DNA of 64,000 nucleotides. Origin: Heloderma charlesbogerti. Its lineage: Eukaryota > Chordata > Lepidosauria > Squamata > Helodermatidae. Under the pieces are notes generated by a model. It was not told the origin of the DNA and searched no databases. It was given only the letters and a program-made list of their open reading frames with translations. The stretch's first letter is position 1, and each line of letters opens with the position of its first letter. Made by a program: the position numbers and the translations under genes. Location of the stretch: contig JANEZZ010001492.1 of assembly GCA_026122225.1 (NCBI GenBank), forward strand, positions 1,071,001 to 1,135,000, in the 5' to 3' direction. Shown here piece by piece: positions 20,526 through 32,090 of the stretch.

Positions 20526-21479
20526 TGTCATACAGCTATACTTGTGTTAGTGTACATGAATCAAGAAAAGCCTAGTGTTTAAATTTCAGGTAAAGAAGCA
20601 AATTGGTTTTTTCTCTGATGACTTTTCCTGTCTCTTGAGAATTTAAACCAAAGTAATGGAAAAATTAGAGGCTCTCCAGGAACAGTGTAGACTCTCGTTT
20701 CCCATAGGCTGCCATGTAATGTTAGCAGTGGATGAAACGAGACCCCTAGGTGTTCAGTAACCAGACTGAACACCTAGGTTTCCATGGTAATATTTGTCCG
20801 AAATAATTGTACTTGGCAGGCTTTTCATGGTACAGAGAAAGAACAGTGACAGAGCGCTGAATGAAAAGTTGCCTTCATAAGCCATTATTTCACCCTCCAC
20901 TTTGGAGCATCTTTTCCTCAGATGTTTACTTATGATTACCTGGGTCCAGATCCTTGCGTGGTAGAAGTGGATACAGATGGGGCTAAAATCAGGGGAAGCA
21001 GTATCAAATTGTAGCTGTATAAATGACAAGAGACAATTCCTCTACCACTGTACTTATCATCTAAAAAACAATTCTGATGAGTCATATTCCAGACAACTGG
21101 CTGGCAGGCATGAGAAGGAGGTATTTATTTCATTCTTTCAGGAGGTATATCCATGCAGCACAGTTCCAGGCCTTCATATCTCTGTTAGGATGGCCTGCTG
21201 GATTATTTCCAATTTTCATTTGCAACTGTAAAGGTTATAAACCTGCTTTAAATTAAAAAGTGGGGAGGGGGAAGCTAAGATGCTCAGGCTACCAAATAGT
21301 CTGATAGATGTCAGATTCCACACGTGTGCAACACACAGACAGTATCTTCTACTGAGGCCTTTATAAATAATAATCAAACATATTTTTTATTTTTGTTTTG
21401 TTTTCCCCATCTTCATCTTCATCTGTGACAGGGATGCAGACTTGCCCAATGTCAGGGGTTAGCCCAGCACCTCTGCAGT
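20526..21479. other. Unique DNA, no gene seen
   Basis: AT-rich sequence with an inner mirrored segment GACCCCTAGGTGTTCAGTAA / CTGAACACCTAGG at 20740-20779. The 81-91 codon frames lack motifs. Confidence 0.35.
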
Positions 21480-21775
21480 TAGTGCCAGCCTTAGCAGGGC
21501 CAGCAGCCCAGGATGTTTTGCTGCCTGAGAGGAAAGACAAGATCCCCCGCCCCCCATGTACAGAAGCCTACCAGGCTGGCAGTTGAATCTAACTTCAACT
21601 CTGGCTGACTCTACTGCACCTGAGGGAAGTAGGGTAACTTAGGTCATTCAGGGCAGGCTGTGTGGTTCATGTGCAGCTCTGTCCTCCAACATCTTGCCGT
21701 CATTCCCCACACTATCAGAAACTGCCACCTGAGGCAACCACCTCATTCTACCTAAGAGTAGAGCCAGGCCTTAGG
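21480..21775 (-). mobile_element. MITE of the AGGGCTGGCC family, reversed copy
   Basis: On the minus strand it begins near AAGGCCTGGCTCTACTCTTAGG, includes GAGGTGGTTGCCTCAGGTGGCAG and continues to CTTGTCTTTCCTCTCAGGCAGC. It matches 27660-27925 in reverse. Confidence 0.55.
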
Positions 21776-22003
21776 CATTTGATGCATTAGGCAAAACATT
21801 ACATGCTACACCAGCACACACGCATTCATCCTAGAACACCTTCCCCTTTTTAACCATCTGCTTTGTTACATGTATCTGCTCTTTCCATCCCAACATCCAG
21901 CTGGTTCCTTAGGGCCCTTATCTTTTCATGTCCTACACCTTTCATACTTCTGAGCTCTGGGCCTAAATGAGATGCATTGCCCCACCATCCTAAAACAGGG
22001 ATG

Positions 22004-22138
22004 GGCAACCTGAAGCCCTTCAGATTTTGGGACTACAGCTCCCATAATCCCTGACTATTGGCCAAGCTGGCTGGGGCTTTGGGGAGTTATGGTCCAAAAC
22101 AGTGGAGGCCAGGTTGCCTACCTCTGGTCTAAGATAAC
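22004..22138. mobile_element. Palindromic hAT-like MITE, full length
   Basis: ACAGGGATGGGCAACCTGAAGCCC on the left is mirrored by GGAGGCCAGGTTGCCTACCTCTG on the right, with GGGACTACAGCTCCCATAAT, CCAAGCTGGCTGGGG and GAGTTATGGTCC between. Confidence 0.75.
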
Positions 22139-22694
22139 ATCTGTCAAAGCAATGTAAAATTACCTGTTTCTTGAAATCTCTATTAAAACAATTTATTTCA
22201 GCTGGATAAAGAATGCTGACTCAGTGTCCTTTATTTTTATAGTTTCAAATGTTGCAGGGGGAGGAGGGAAGGCCTCTTTATTTGCAGAACTCATAAGGGG
22301 TAAGGGCTGGTATTTATGGCAACTCATTTAATCCCGTCCACTTCTCATTAGTAATTCAGATACAGGATGGGCATAAGTTTATGCACTTTATATATCTAGG
22401 TTCTGATTTGGAAGACAGTGGCTAAAATGTCAAAGCCTTGCTATCTCTTCTAATGAAGGATGGTAGGGCTTGAGATAAGCCTGTCTCTTTCATGATAGCA
22501 AAGAACACCACAGATCTTTGTACTTCAGAGGGCTTAGGACCCTGATATGGACCACTGTTTGATAAAGGTGATGTACTCCTTTCAGAACGCCTTGCTATTC
22601 ACATCTGGTTCATCTCGAGCCCTTTTCATTGATCTATGTTCTTGAAAGTATGGCTGAAGTATTTTTTAAAAAAACTGACAGATTTCAGAGATGT

Positions 22695-22787
22695 GGAGCC
22701 CAATCCTATGCATATTTACTCAGAAACAAATTCCTTGAGTGCAACAAGGCTTACTCTCAAGTAAGTGTGGACAGCACTGCAATGTGT
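22695..22787. repeat. Palindromic GTAAG-type MITE
   Basis: CCCAATCCTATGCATATTTACTCAG on the left and GGCTTACTCTCAAGTAAGTGTG on the right, with a decayed centre. Confidence 0.6.
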
Positions 22788-25267
22788 TAAACTGCAAGTT
22801 TGCAACATCTGAGCACTTCCAAGACTTTCAACACTGTTCATGAAAGGAAATATAATTAAATTTAGCCAGGCAGTTCAGTTTAACTAAAAGGCCTGATTTA
22901 ATGTAAATTTCTCTCCCCCCCCCTCATTAAATGTATTGCTATAACTTTCAGCAGAGCAACTTTAAGGTTAATTCCTTCTTCTTTATAGTTTTTACATTTC
23001 GTAATGATTGTTGATTTCTCTCTGTACTCCATACAGAGCCTTCCCCAGTGGAACGATAAGACAATTGGCAGTGCTCTAAAAGAAACACTCTCCACTCCTT
23101 AACTTTCCAGTACTTCTCCTTTGAAGTACTTAATTACATTAGCTCCTTGGTGTTTCCCTTCCTGCTCCAACGTAGCCAGCCTGTTGAATAGCTGTGGAAT
23201 GTGAAAAACAGTATAAAGAGTTATAAGTTGTTGTGTGTGTGTTTGTGTGTGTGTGGGGGGGGGGTGTCCTAATAAATCATTACCAGTTGCAAATGGAGAG
23301 ATATGCCTGTGCATGTTGTCACTGCTAAACTGAGAGAAAAGTCTGAAGTCAAATAAATCTAAAAGGTGCCTTAATGTCAAAGAGATTCATGTTTCACCAA
23401 AGATTCTTTCTTGTCCATCATCTTGTCCAATCAATGACACTTGAACCTGGGTTGACCAGGTCACAACTCCACCCCTGCTTACAGCAGAGGGAAATTCATA
23501 GGTCACGTCTTAGAATGACAATTACGACATGGAAGATATGGTAATCCTGCTGTCTCAAAGTGTTTTTTGTCTTTCCATGCAAACCTCTTCATGTACTATG
23601 CACAGAATGCCTGCCCTCTCTGTTCTTTACATGGACAACAACAAAAGACCTTTAGGAACCTATCTCCCTGGTGGTTCTTGTTTGAGCTGAAAATCCTTGG
23701 GGAAGTAGCAGGATGAATTCCATGGGGTTGGGGGGGTGTTATGCATCAAAGTTAGAAGGATGTGCTAAACTAAACCAAGACAGGGGGCAATTAAAGAAAA
23801 GCCACCTCCACAGCAGAGATCTTTTGCATATGAATGCCTATATCAAGCCAATGGTCACTTCTCATTTTTCTTGAGTGACTTTTTGACTTGGCAAAATAAT
23901 TTGATCTGGCCTATTGTCATAAGACAAGAATCTCCCAGACTTCCGTTTTGGTTTAATTACAGCAGTTACTATTAATGGTCATGCTTGTATGTCATTTAGT
24001 GTCCTATGTAATCCTTCAGTTTGCTCAAGAGATTTCATCAAGTCCCTCCAGGAGATCAAAAGCTTTAGAGGTTTTGTTTGCATTTGCATGTAAGGCTGCC
24101 TACTTACTTTCTCACTACAAGAATGGCCTAGAGAGCATTCTTGTAGCCATGTAAAACTGCCAACTGACAGAACCTGCTGGGAGACTCTTTGAGGTGTGTG
24201 TGATCAAACAGAAGTAAATTTGAACCTTTTGTTCATCCAAGTTAGGGGTGGGGTATAGTGGCTACAACATCCTGCCCTGGTTTCTGGCTTCTATTCCCTG
24301 CTAGAGATTTACAGGGGATATTTTCTCTAATGAGAAATATTGCAGACTAAAGTTGCCCAATTATAAAGAATTGGTAATGTTTCATGGAGTACAGCATGGC
24401 GTAAAAAAAAAAAAAAAGTGGGGGAAAATCTGCCACTGTGAGGTGCTTTATTTCAAAGTCTCCATCTGTTCACATCCCCCCGGCCGCCCCGCCATTATAA
24501 CTGTTACTCCACTTTGATCATATCCCTGACAACAATATGGCTTTAAATTGTGTACTCTTCATAAAATGGGCAATATGACAAATCTCATTGGGTTCAACAG
24601 GAGTTTTGCTTAGGTGAAGAACATATGACAACCTTGTATATAAAAACCACAGTGCGGATAACATTATGTTTTCATTTATAATTTGTGCTGCACGATTTGA
24701 ATCCACTGACATAACTGAAAACTGAATATGGCTGTGCATATTATAGCTCAAGTTAAAAGGAAATGATGAAAAAGAAAGGTCAGGAGCTTTTCTTCTTTTT
24801 TTTCCCCAAAGTAGCCAGCACTTGCTAATTGGGACAAATTTTCTGAGAAGAATGTTTCCAATAAGGCAGCAGTTGGCAACACACATTCCAGAAGAAACTC
24901 AAAAGCATATGGCAGAAGGGGCAGGTTATTCGAAGGAGGTAGTATGGATCTTCCAGCAAAAGACGCTGGAAGCTAAATGGGAGGGGGAAGGATCCACAGC
25001 CAATCTATCCCTGGCAGAAATTGCTTACCATTGCTTACATTTCAGCTCCCTAACTGTAAATATATGTAAAAAACCACAAAAACAAAAACCCATACAAACA
25101 CACACACCACCCTTCCAAGAGTTACCGCTTAACACAATCTTCAGGTTTTGCAAACTCTAATGTCCCAAATGCACAACTGACTTTCAACTGTTCTACAAAT
25201 CTTCCAAAGCTAGCAGAGGGCTTCACCACAATAGAAAGAAATACAGTGCTTAAAAGACTCTTATCAG
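22788..25267. other. Long unique AT-rich stretch
   Basis: No mobile element or gene was recognised over ~2.5 kb apart from a GTGTGTGTGTGGGGGGGGG run near 23232-23266 and a 15-base A run near 24402. Blocks at about 22860-23100, 23860-24130 and 24500-24760 look unusually free of repeats and could hold conserved non-coding elements. Confidence 0.35.
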
Positions 25268-26055
25268 GCTCAGAGTTAGGCCTGATTCAAATGTCCCGCC
25301 CCCATGTGGAGAACAGCAGTAAAGCTTTCTGTGTGGCAGTGGCTGTATTCAGGGATTGTGTTATATTTGCAAGCTTCCCATGCCAGTAGCAGGAACCACT
25401 GCAAATGTGTGGCACTGACTTTCTACGCCGCTACTGGGGTAATCCATAGCCCCTATGTGGGGTCACTGTCAGCAGAAGCATTTTTCAGTGGCCTCTACAT
25501 GTGGGTCATATTTTTAAAAAAATAAGAACTATGGACTGGTTCAGATTGTCAGGCCCAGAGGAATGTCCTTTGCCTGATCAATGCCAGCAAGAGGCCTCAG
25601 AAGTGTGCATGCCTGGTGCCATGGACTTCATTTATGTAAACTCAATGCATCACGAGTATGATGCATTTGCAATTTGCTGGCCATGTATGATCCTTCCCCC
25701 TCCCAACAGAGGAGGAAGGATCATACAGATTCAGTAAATTGCATGTGCATTTATATGTGTGATTGACCGATGCACACATGTCATTCATGTGGTGGAAGAT
25801 GCACATGTTCCCAAAATCTTGTCCTGGTTCCCACCACATGAAGAGTGCTCTCAAGAGTGGGGTCAAATGTCTGAACTGGGTCAATCTTTAGAGAATGGTG
25901 GCCAATTTATTACTCCTGGAATTCTGGATAGTTCCCTGGGTTCTCTCAACCAGTGGAAGTAACTATAGGCAGGAATGCTGTGCTGTGAAATGAAATCTCT
26001 AGTAGGGATTCGGCTGGGGTTTCTTAGGCCACGTGTGAAGTGAATCCAAACTGCA
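25268..26055. mobile_element. Probable large palindromic DNA element
   Basis: A mirrored core is clear: TGCAATTTGCTGG with GTATGATCCTTCC on the left (about 25668-25697) faces GAAGGATCATAC, a short spacer and CAGTAAATTGCA on the right (about 25716-25743). The outer ends GATTCAAATGTC...ATGTGG and ACGTGTGAAGTGAATCC are only loosely mirrored, so the full extent is a guess. Confidence 0.4.
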
Positions 26056-26344
26056 TTGGCATGAAAACAAGTGAATAGCAGTAGCAGAGGTTCTTCAAAA
26101 GGGCACACCTTACTTCTGTATTATTCACACACATGTTAAGAACAGGAATGCATACACAGTGATCATTTCTCTCCCCGATGGTTCATGGTCAGTGAAGTTA
26201 TGTGCAGATACCTCAGAGTTCTTATTGGCATTGTTGCCTACACTGCAGGTAGCTATGGTGGTTAGAGGCATGCTGGGAAAATGAAAAACAAGTTCCACAA
26301 ACAGCATGCAAGCTGGTGTGCATATTCCTGTTTAAATAACTTTG

Positions 26345-26440
26345 GGCTGCAGTCCTAAGCACACTTAGCTGAAAATAAATCCTATTGAAATTAATGGGGT
26401 TTACTACTAGTAAGCCAACATAAGACCAGGCTGTTAGAAA
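26345..26440. repeat. Palindromic GTAAG-type MITE
   Basis: CTGCAGTCCTAAGCACACTTAG, CCTATTGAAATTAATGGGG and TTTACTACTAGTAAG keep the family order. Confidence 0.55.
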
Positions 26441-26545
26441 CGTAACAGCCTGCAGTCTTACACATATTTACTTGAACATAAGGCCCATTAAAACTAAGGG
26501 CACTTCTCATTAAGCATACTTACAGCTGTAAGTTTGTATAAGGAA
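26441..26545. repeat. Second, adjacent palindromic GTAAG-type MITE
   Basis: CCTGCAGTCTTACACATATTTACTTGAAC followed by AAGGCCCATTAAAACTAAGGGC represents another copy right beside the previous one. Confidence 0.45.
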
Positions 26546-27254
26546 GGTGCTAAGAGGAGGGACCTTGAACCCTGCCAGGTGTCCAGTAGCCTTTTCTCCT
26601 GTGCTGCTAACATTCTGGTTCCTCAACAAAGCAGGAAGACTAAACCACGGCTGGCGCAGGCTTCAGGCTTGCAGGATCCACTTGTTTTTTACTAGAACCG
26701 CAAGATGCACCAACCAGATGCCAAAGACATATGCTTAGAATTAATGAATGTTGAGCCCAGAAATGTGTTTTGAGGAATACCAGAACTAAATAGAGCTCAC
26801 AATCTTTCCAAACAATAATCCACTCCTGGTTACAACAGGCTTCCTTCATTTCAGCAGTGTAATTGAGGGTAGGTAGAAGTCCTTTTGCTGCTGCTAATGC
26901 TAAACAATAATGTTAAACAGTCAAAAATCCCTGCCCATCAACTTCAGATCTATCAGTGGACCCCAATTTACCTTCTGCCCACTCCTGAACTGAACAGTAG
27001 GTCAAAGACACCTTCTAGGTTTCAGTTCTGGCCTGAATACTGACCCCACAAACCAATGAGAACCCCCTAGGCCCTATAAAGCCCCAAAGTGTCAGCTCAT
27101 CAGGGTGAGCAACTAGTAAGCGGAAGAAACTGATAAACAGACCTGCCTTGCCTGCCTCCACCCAGTCTGGCTCTCTGGGATTCCCCAGATGGTCACGCCC
27201 CCTCTCCCTGGTCCCACCCCCTTTTCCTGACCGCCAATTGTTTGGAGGTTTCAC
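26546..27254. other. Unique DNA, no gene seen
   Basis: Moderate GC, C-rich in its second half. The 60-79 codon frames show no motif. A run of nine C follows at 27270. Confidence 0.35.
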
Positions 27255-27497
27255 AGCTTTTGCATGTATCCCCCCCCCAACTCTAAAAGGTTGAAATTCC
27301 TCTCTTAGGGCTTAATTACTGGCAGTAAGAGCTTACACTAAAATATGCCCACATTTTTGGTAATTTTGGTCCTGCCCTTTTTTGCCTTTACACCTCTCCC
27401 CCAATCTTTGGCCAAACTTGCCACTGGAATGTGGTCCCAGAAAGCTTTTCCAAAAATGAATTTGGCCCTTGGGCTGAAAGGCTGGCCATCCCTGTGT
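27255..27497 (-). mobile_element. hAT-like MITE (GGGCAACC...AATTTGGCCC family), truncated
   Basis: On the minus strand it starts CAGGGATGGCCAGCCTTTCAG, CCCAAGGGCCAAATTC and CATTCCAGTGGCAAGTTTGG, as in 37660-38046 and 58783-59163. The far end is eroded. Confidence 0.6.
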
Positions 27498-27659
27498 TAC
27501 AGTAAGCATACCCAAAGTACCTAACAATAACAACTGCATTCACTAGCTCCCAAGTCACTCTGCCATGGTTCACCCAGCCAAACCAAAAGCTAGACAGGGG
27601 AGGTATGCTTAGCATCCTGCCCTGAAGGCAATTAAAGAGTTGCAACTCTGCCCCTCAGG

Positions 27660-27925
27660 AGTAGGGCTGGCCTACCCATTAGGCAGAGTGAGGCAACTGC
27701 CTCAGGTGGCAGATACTGAGGAAGGGGGGGGTAGAGCTGAATGTGCTACACAGCCTGCCCTAAAACCCCTAAGGTAGCCTACTGCCCTCAGTTGTGATGG
27801 CGGATGCTATGCCAGTGCTGAAGTAAGAATCAGCAGCCATTCCAACTGGTTTCTCTCTGTGGAATGGGGAAGGGGCCATCTTGTCTTTCACCTCAGGCAG
27901 AAAAATGTCTTGGGCCAGCCCTACT
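27660..27925 (+). mobile_element. MITE of the AGGGCTGGCC family, best copy
   Basis: AGTAGGGCTGGCC (27660-27672) and GGCCAGCCCTACT (27913-27925) are perfect 13 bp inverted ends. The interior carries CATTAGGCAGAGTGAGGCAA and CCATCTTGTCTTTCACCTCA. Three other copies lie at 7985, 18254 and 21480. The interior has no coding capacity. Confidence 0.8.
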
Positions 27926-28104
27926 CAGGGGGAAGACGGTTTCACAGCCTTGGGGCAAATCGCTATGAAGATTCTGCTTCTAGCAACCCACTACTTCTAG
28001 GTACTCCGTATTGATGGACTATGACACTGGGCCAGACTGGAGGAATGCAACTGACGTGTGGAAGATGCAAGCAAATGAAGGCTTGTTCATTGTTGTTTTC
28101 ACAT

Positions 28105-28215
28105 ATGGATACCATCCAAAGAAACCTCAGCACACCTAATCTCTGCTAGAATCAGTGGGATTCCAGGGCATAAGCTGAGCACACTTAACTCTCTTTTGGG
28201 GTTGCAATAGGTGTC
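28105..28215. repeat. Palindromic GTAAG-type MITE, strongly decayed
   Basis: CTCAGCACACCTAATCTCTGC, CAGTGGGATTCCAGGGCATAAG and TGGGGTTGCAATAGG loosely follow the family pattern. Confidence 0.3.
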
Positions 28216-28720
28216 ACAAAACAGAGATCTGCATTAATCAAGCAGTTAAATATTCCCTGGTCAAAAGTCAAGCCTTTTCTACAATTTCGATGTTTGATAG
28301 CATCTCCCCTTCAAAGTAACAGGCTCATTTTTCATTCTAAAGCAGTCAGATACAGTGCTAATGTCTTTAATGAGAGTTCACGCCCACAGAAGGATCCCCA
28401 CTTTAACTATCAGCATGATTTTTATTATATGACTTCCTTTTTGTTGTGACCCTCTTTCTTGAGGTTACAGTTGGGGAGCTGCCTAGAGCCACGTGGAGTG
28501 TCTGAGCTGTCTTGTCATCTTATGCTTGTGATCACTCAATTATAGCCCCAGTTATGACTAAGTATGTTTGGAAATTTGCAGAATTTGAATTCATTTTTCC
28601 AAAAAGCTTCCAAGAAATTAAAAATCTGTATACATGTTTAAGTAACATCCTTTTAAAAAAAATACAATTTGGGCCTCTTATCATGGCTTATAGAAAGCAA
28701 TTGCAATGCCACACAAAGGG
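28216..28720. other. Unique DNA, possible conserved block
   Basis: About 28240-28460 is repeat-free with a balanced composition. No exon was recognised. Confidence 0.3.
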
Positions 28721-29093
28721 TAGTATCCAACGGTGTCCCAGCACCAGCGCTAATGATGTTGCCCTAGTTGCACTAGCACTAATGAAGTTGCATTAGTTGT
28801 GGTAGCACTAATGACATTGGGCAAATGATGTTGCACAAATCATCACTTTTCTTCATTGCCCTAGTTACTTATGCAAGGTAACCAGGGCAACAGGGGAAAG
28901 TGGTAACTTGCAGCTCATATTCGGCAGTGCAGTGGCACAGCTGCAAAAAAAAATCACCCCCCTTTTGCCACTGCAGCACCGAATTTCAGCACCACATTGC
29001 CACTTTTCTCCATTGCAAGTGCCAGTTACGTTGTACAAGTGTTGGAATATGCTAGTGGAATGTCCTGAGTGCACTGGGACATCATTGGATACC
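28721..29093. mobile_element. MITE with GGTATCCAA...TGTCCCAG ends
   Basis: The left end TAGTATCCAACGGTGTCCCAG (28721-28741) is mirrored by CTGGGACATCATTGGATACC at the right. The interior has three imperfect repeats of GCACTAATGATGTTGC spaced about 35-40 bp, and runs of A and C. Non-coding. Confidence 0.75.
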
Positions 29094-30492
29094 TCTCAAA
29101 AGGTTTAATTGAACCCAGATTGGTATGAGCACATTCTTATTATTTCCCTTATATTCTTATATTTATAGGGTTTAGTCTAGATTCAGTCATGAGAAAATGA
29201 TGCATATTCTCCATAAAGAATCTTGCTAGAAAATAACCCCCCTAAAGGTTTCCGTAAACTTTCATTAAAGCATTGTTTTTAAGTGTGATTACTTTGTATC
29301 TGATTTTAATTAGCAAGCGTTTAGTCATTTCACTATGTTCTTTGCTTAAATTAATAGCAAGGTTTCTTTTTTTTATTGATTAAGCTAGTTGCAGATTCAG
29401 GATGTACAGTAATGCCCTACAGAAAAGCTTGGAAGTATCAGGATTATATTATGCAAATGGTTTAAAAATATTTTGAAACAGGCACCACTTCAGCATGTAG
29501 ATATTGGCTAAAGCAACTTTAATATGCAAGGCAGGTTGTGGGACACTTAGCTGATCCAAATGCCAGTCTATAGATTTGAAAGACTAAAGATCACATCACT
29601 GGGATGTTGACAGAAGTGACACTTTGCAAAGTGCCAATGATTTATGCCAATGTCTTGCTTGATGATACTGTTATAGACAGCACTGTCATTACAAAGTCCC
29701 TAACGACTTCGGTCTATGTTTATGGTGCACAAATTATAGGTGAGCCCAAAGATCGAAACCTTCCTGACTTTTAGATTTCTGTGACCATGGAATTCTCACT
29801 AGGGTTGGTTGCAGTGAGCATTAGCATCTTCTTCATTTAGCATGTAACTAAGTACAACCCAAGAGGACAATAAACCATACTGTACACCGTTACAAAGCTT
29901 TGACCAGTGAGAGGGTAGAAGCATTGCAGAATGGAAACTTGTGTCTGTTTGAACTATAATTGTGCCTGTAATTCTCTCGGCTTTCATAACTTGTTCCTAC
30001 TTTTATTCATAGTCTTACAAATCGAGCAATTTCTGCAGAGCGTGGCACACCTCTGACAAGGATGAGCTGCTGCTCAAATCAATGCTCAGTATCATTTTGG
30101 ATCAGGCACATGATTTCTAAAGAGCATATTTTGATGCCCTGGAATAAGCTGTCAGTGTTATTATGGATTGACCTTCTTCAAGGTGTATAGCATTCTAATG
30201 CTGTGCATCACATTGTATGATTTTTGAAATGATTTCTAGCACAAAATAAACTCTAGTTGTCCTCTCTAGTAATACCTGATTACCTAATGGCATTTCACTA
30301 TACAAATGGGGAAAAGCCAAGGCTACTGAAGCAAGTGCATTTCTATATTTGTGGATGGTGCCAGTTGAAAAAGAAAATCATTAAATAAATAGAAATCGCC
30401 TTACTTTAAAATCTCTTTAAAGCGTAAACAAAGTCTTGAGCAGGATTAGGATTATTGGAGGAAATTCCATTTACAAGATTGAACACTGACAT
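29094..30492. other. Unique AT-rich stretch, possible conserved elements
   Basis: No mobile element seen. About 29230-29420 includes TTTTAATTAGCAAGCGTTTAG and TTAAATTAATAGCAAGG, which hold TAATTA-type homeodomain cores; about 30000-30260 is also clean. This quiet region is the most plausible place for regulatory DNA in the window. Confidence 0.35.
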
Positions 30493-31850
30493 TTGGTCTC
30501 TCTGAGTGTATTTCTCTTAAGAACTACTGAGATTTCGATTAACTTTCACAATTTTTTTCTTCAGGAGCAGAAACGTCATCTAAAAGATGAGGATGACAAG
30601 ATAGGGCTAAAATGTTCCAAGATCCACATTCCTTGTTATGTGAAGTCAGTGCCCGAAGAACTGATTAAATGTTGCATATTGACCTCAGGATTTAATCCAT
30701 TTGTTGGTTTACTGTATTATACTAAATTTAAAGTCAAACTTTGAACCACATAATCTGAAGAAGTCCTTTTAAAAAAAAATCAAGGGAACAACTCTTGGGT
30801 AAGTGGATAGTCATATATTAAGTAGAACATATGAATCACAAGTGGAAAATCACTGGTACTTAATTAAGGTCCATTCTATGTCCATATTTGCCAACTAAAG
30901 AAAAATGATCCTAATTTAAATGATGCTGAACTCTTGAACTTTCTGAAAGCTAAAAGTATTACAGATCCTTCATAGCTGACAGTTAGCACTGATGCAACCT
31001 ATAAGTCTTTCCATTATAATCAATAGCCTGGAAAATAAAAAAGTGTCTAAATAATTTTACGAACTCTCTTCAGTCCCTATCGGAAACATTCCATTTCATG
31101 CTGCCACCTTGAAGCACAGGAATACTAATGCACAAAAATAATGGGTGATTGAGATCTGGCCATTTTCAACAACAAAAGTTTTGGACTTTAAGCACATTTG
31201 AACTTAGTGCATTAGCAAGATTATTCACTGCCAAATAAGGTTTGGATAGCATTATAATCGGGAATGTGACAAAATGTGTCTCCTCGGCTGACATGTCAAA
31301 AGCCCTGGTGATTTTTGTTTCCTTCAAATAATGGAAGAGATTACTTGATTTACATTCCCATTTATCCTAGCTAGAAGAGTTAGTTGTGCCCTCCTATTGG
31401 GTATATCCACTTTCTGACAGGGGAAGCCCATAGCTGTCCCTTTAAGAATTCATCTTATTAATTTTCTTTACCCCGAAATATAAATTATTGGCAGACATCT
31501 CTTTGTACCATTGCTTCCTCCAATGGACCAGACAGGCTAGAAGGAAGTCCTCATACTGTAGGAACACTTATTCACTAGAATCTACACACTGGCCATCATC
31601 CCACTGATTTCAATGGAACTTAAATTCCATCCAACTGTGCACTGGATCATGGCCACTAATTGCAAGGAGGAATGGAAATAAAGGTGAACTGATTCTAGGG
31701 GTAGAAGTAGTAGGAAGCCATAGCTGGTTGAGGCTCAAACTGGGACAGGCAACTATCTCCCTTCAGAAGTAAATAATTAGATGAGTAACATTCTTAAGGT
31801 TTATTGTGTCACTAGTTAAACACATAGAAAAATCACCACAAGATTATATT
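30493..31850. other. Unique DNA with one candidate small exon
   Basis: No mobile element recognised. At 30545-30564 there is a good splice acceptor pattern (pyrimidine run then CAG) and at 30640 a GTGAAG donor-like site, enclosing a 75 bp open segment on the plus strand. I do not recognise the encoded 25 residues, which start EQKRHLKDEDDKIG. Confidence 0.3.
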
Positions 31851-31902
31851 ATCCCATCAATTGCACGTGATGCATAATTCGTGTGAATCCCCTCCACACA
31901 CA

Positions 31903-31987
31903 TAGTGACAACTGGTATTTCCCATATCAGGGTCCTGGTTAGTTCCCAAGCTTTCCCCCTGAAGTGATAAATACCAGTTGTCACCAC
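31903..31987. repeat. Short palindrome with 16 bp perfect arms
   Basis: GTGACAACTGGTATTT (about 31905-31920) and AAATACCAGTTGTCAC (about 31970-31984) flank a ~50 bp loop. This may be a tiny MITE. Confidence 0.7.
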
Positions 31988-32090
31988 AAGGATATTCATG
32001 AGAAATATTTACCATGTAAAATTGGTAAAGTAAAATAATCTCATCATGACCTTGTTCCAGATGAATACAGACTATCATTATTGCAACCAA

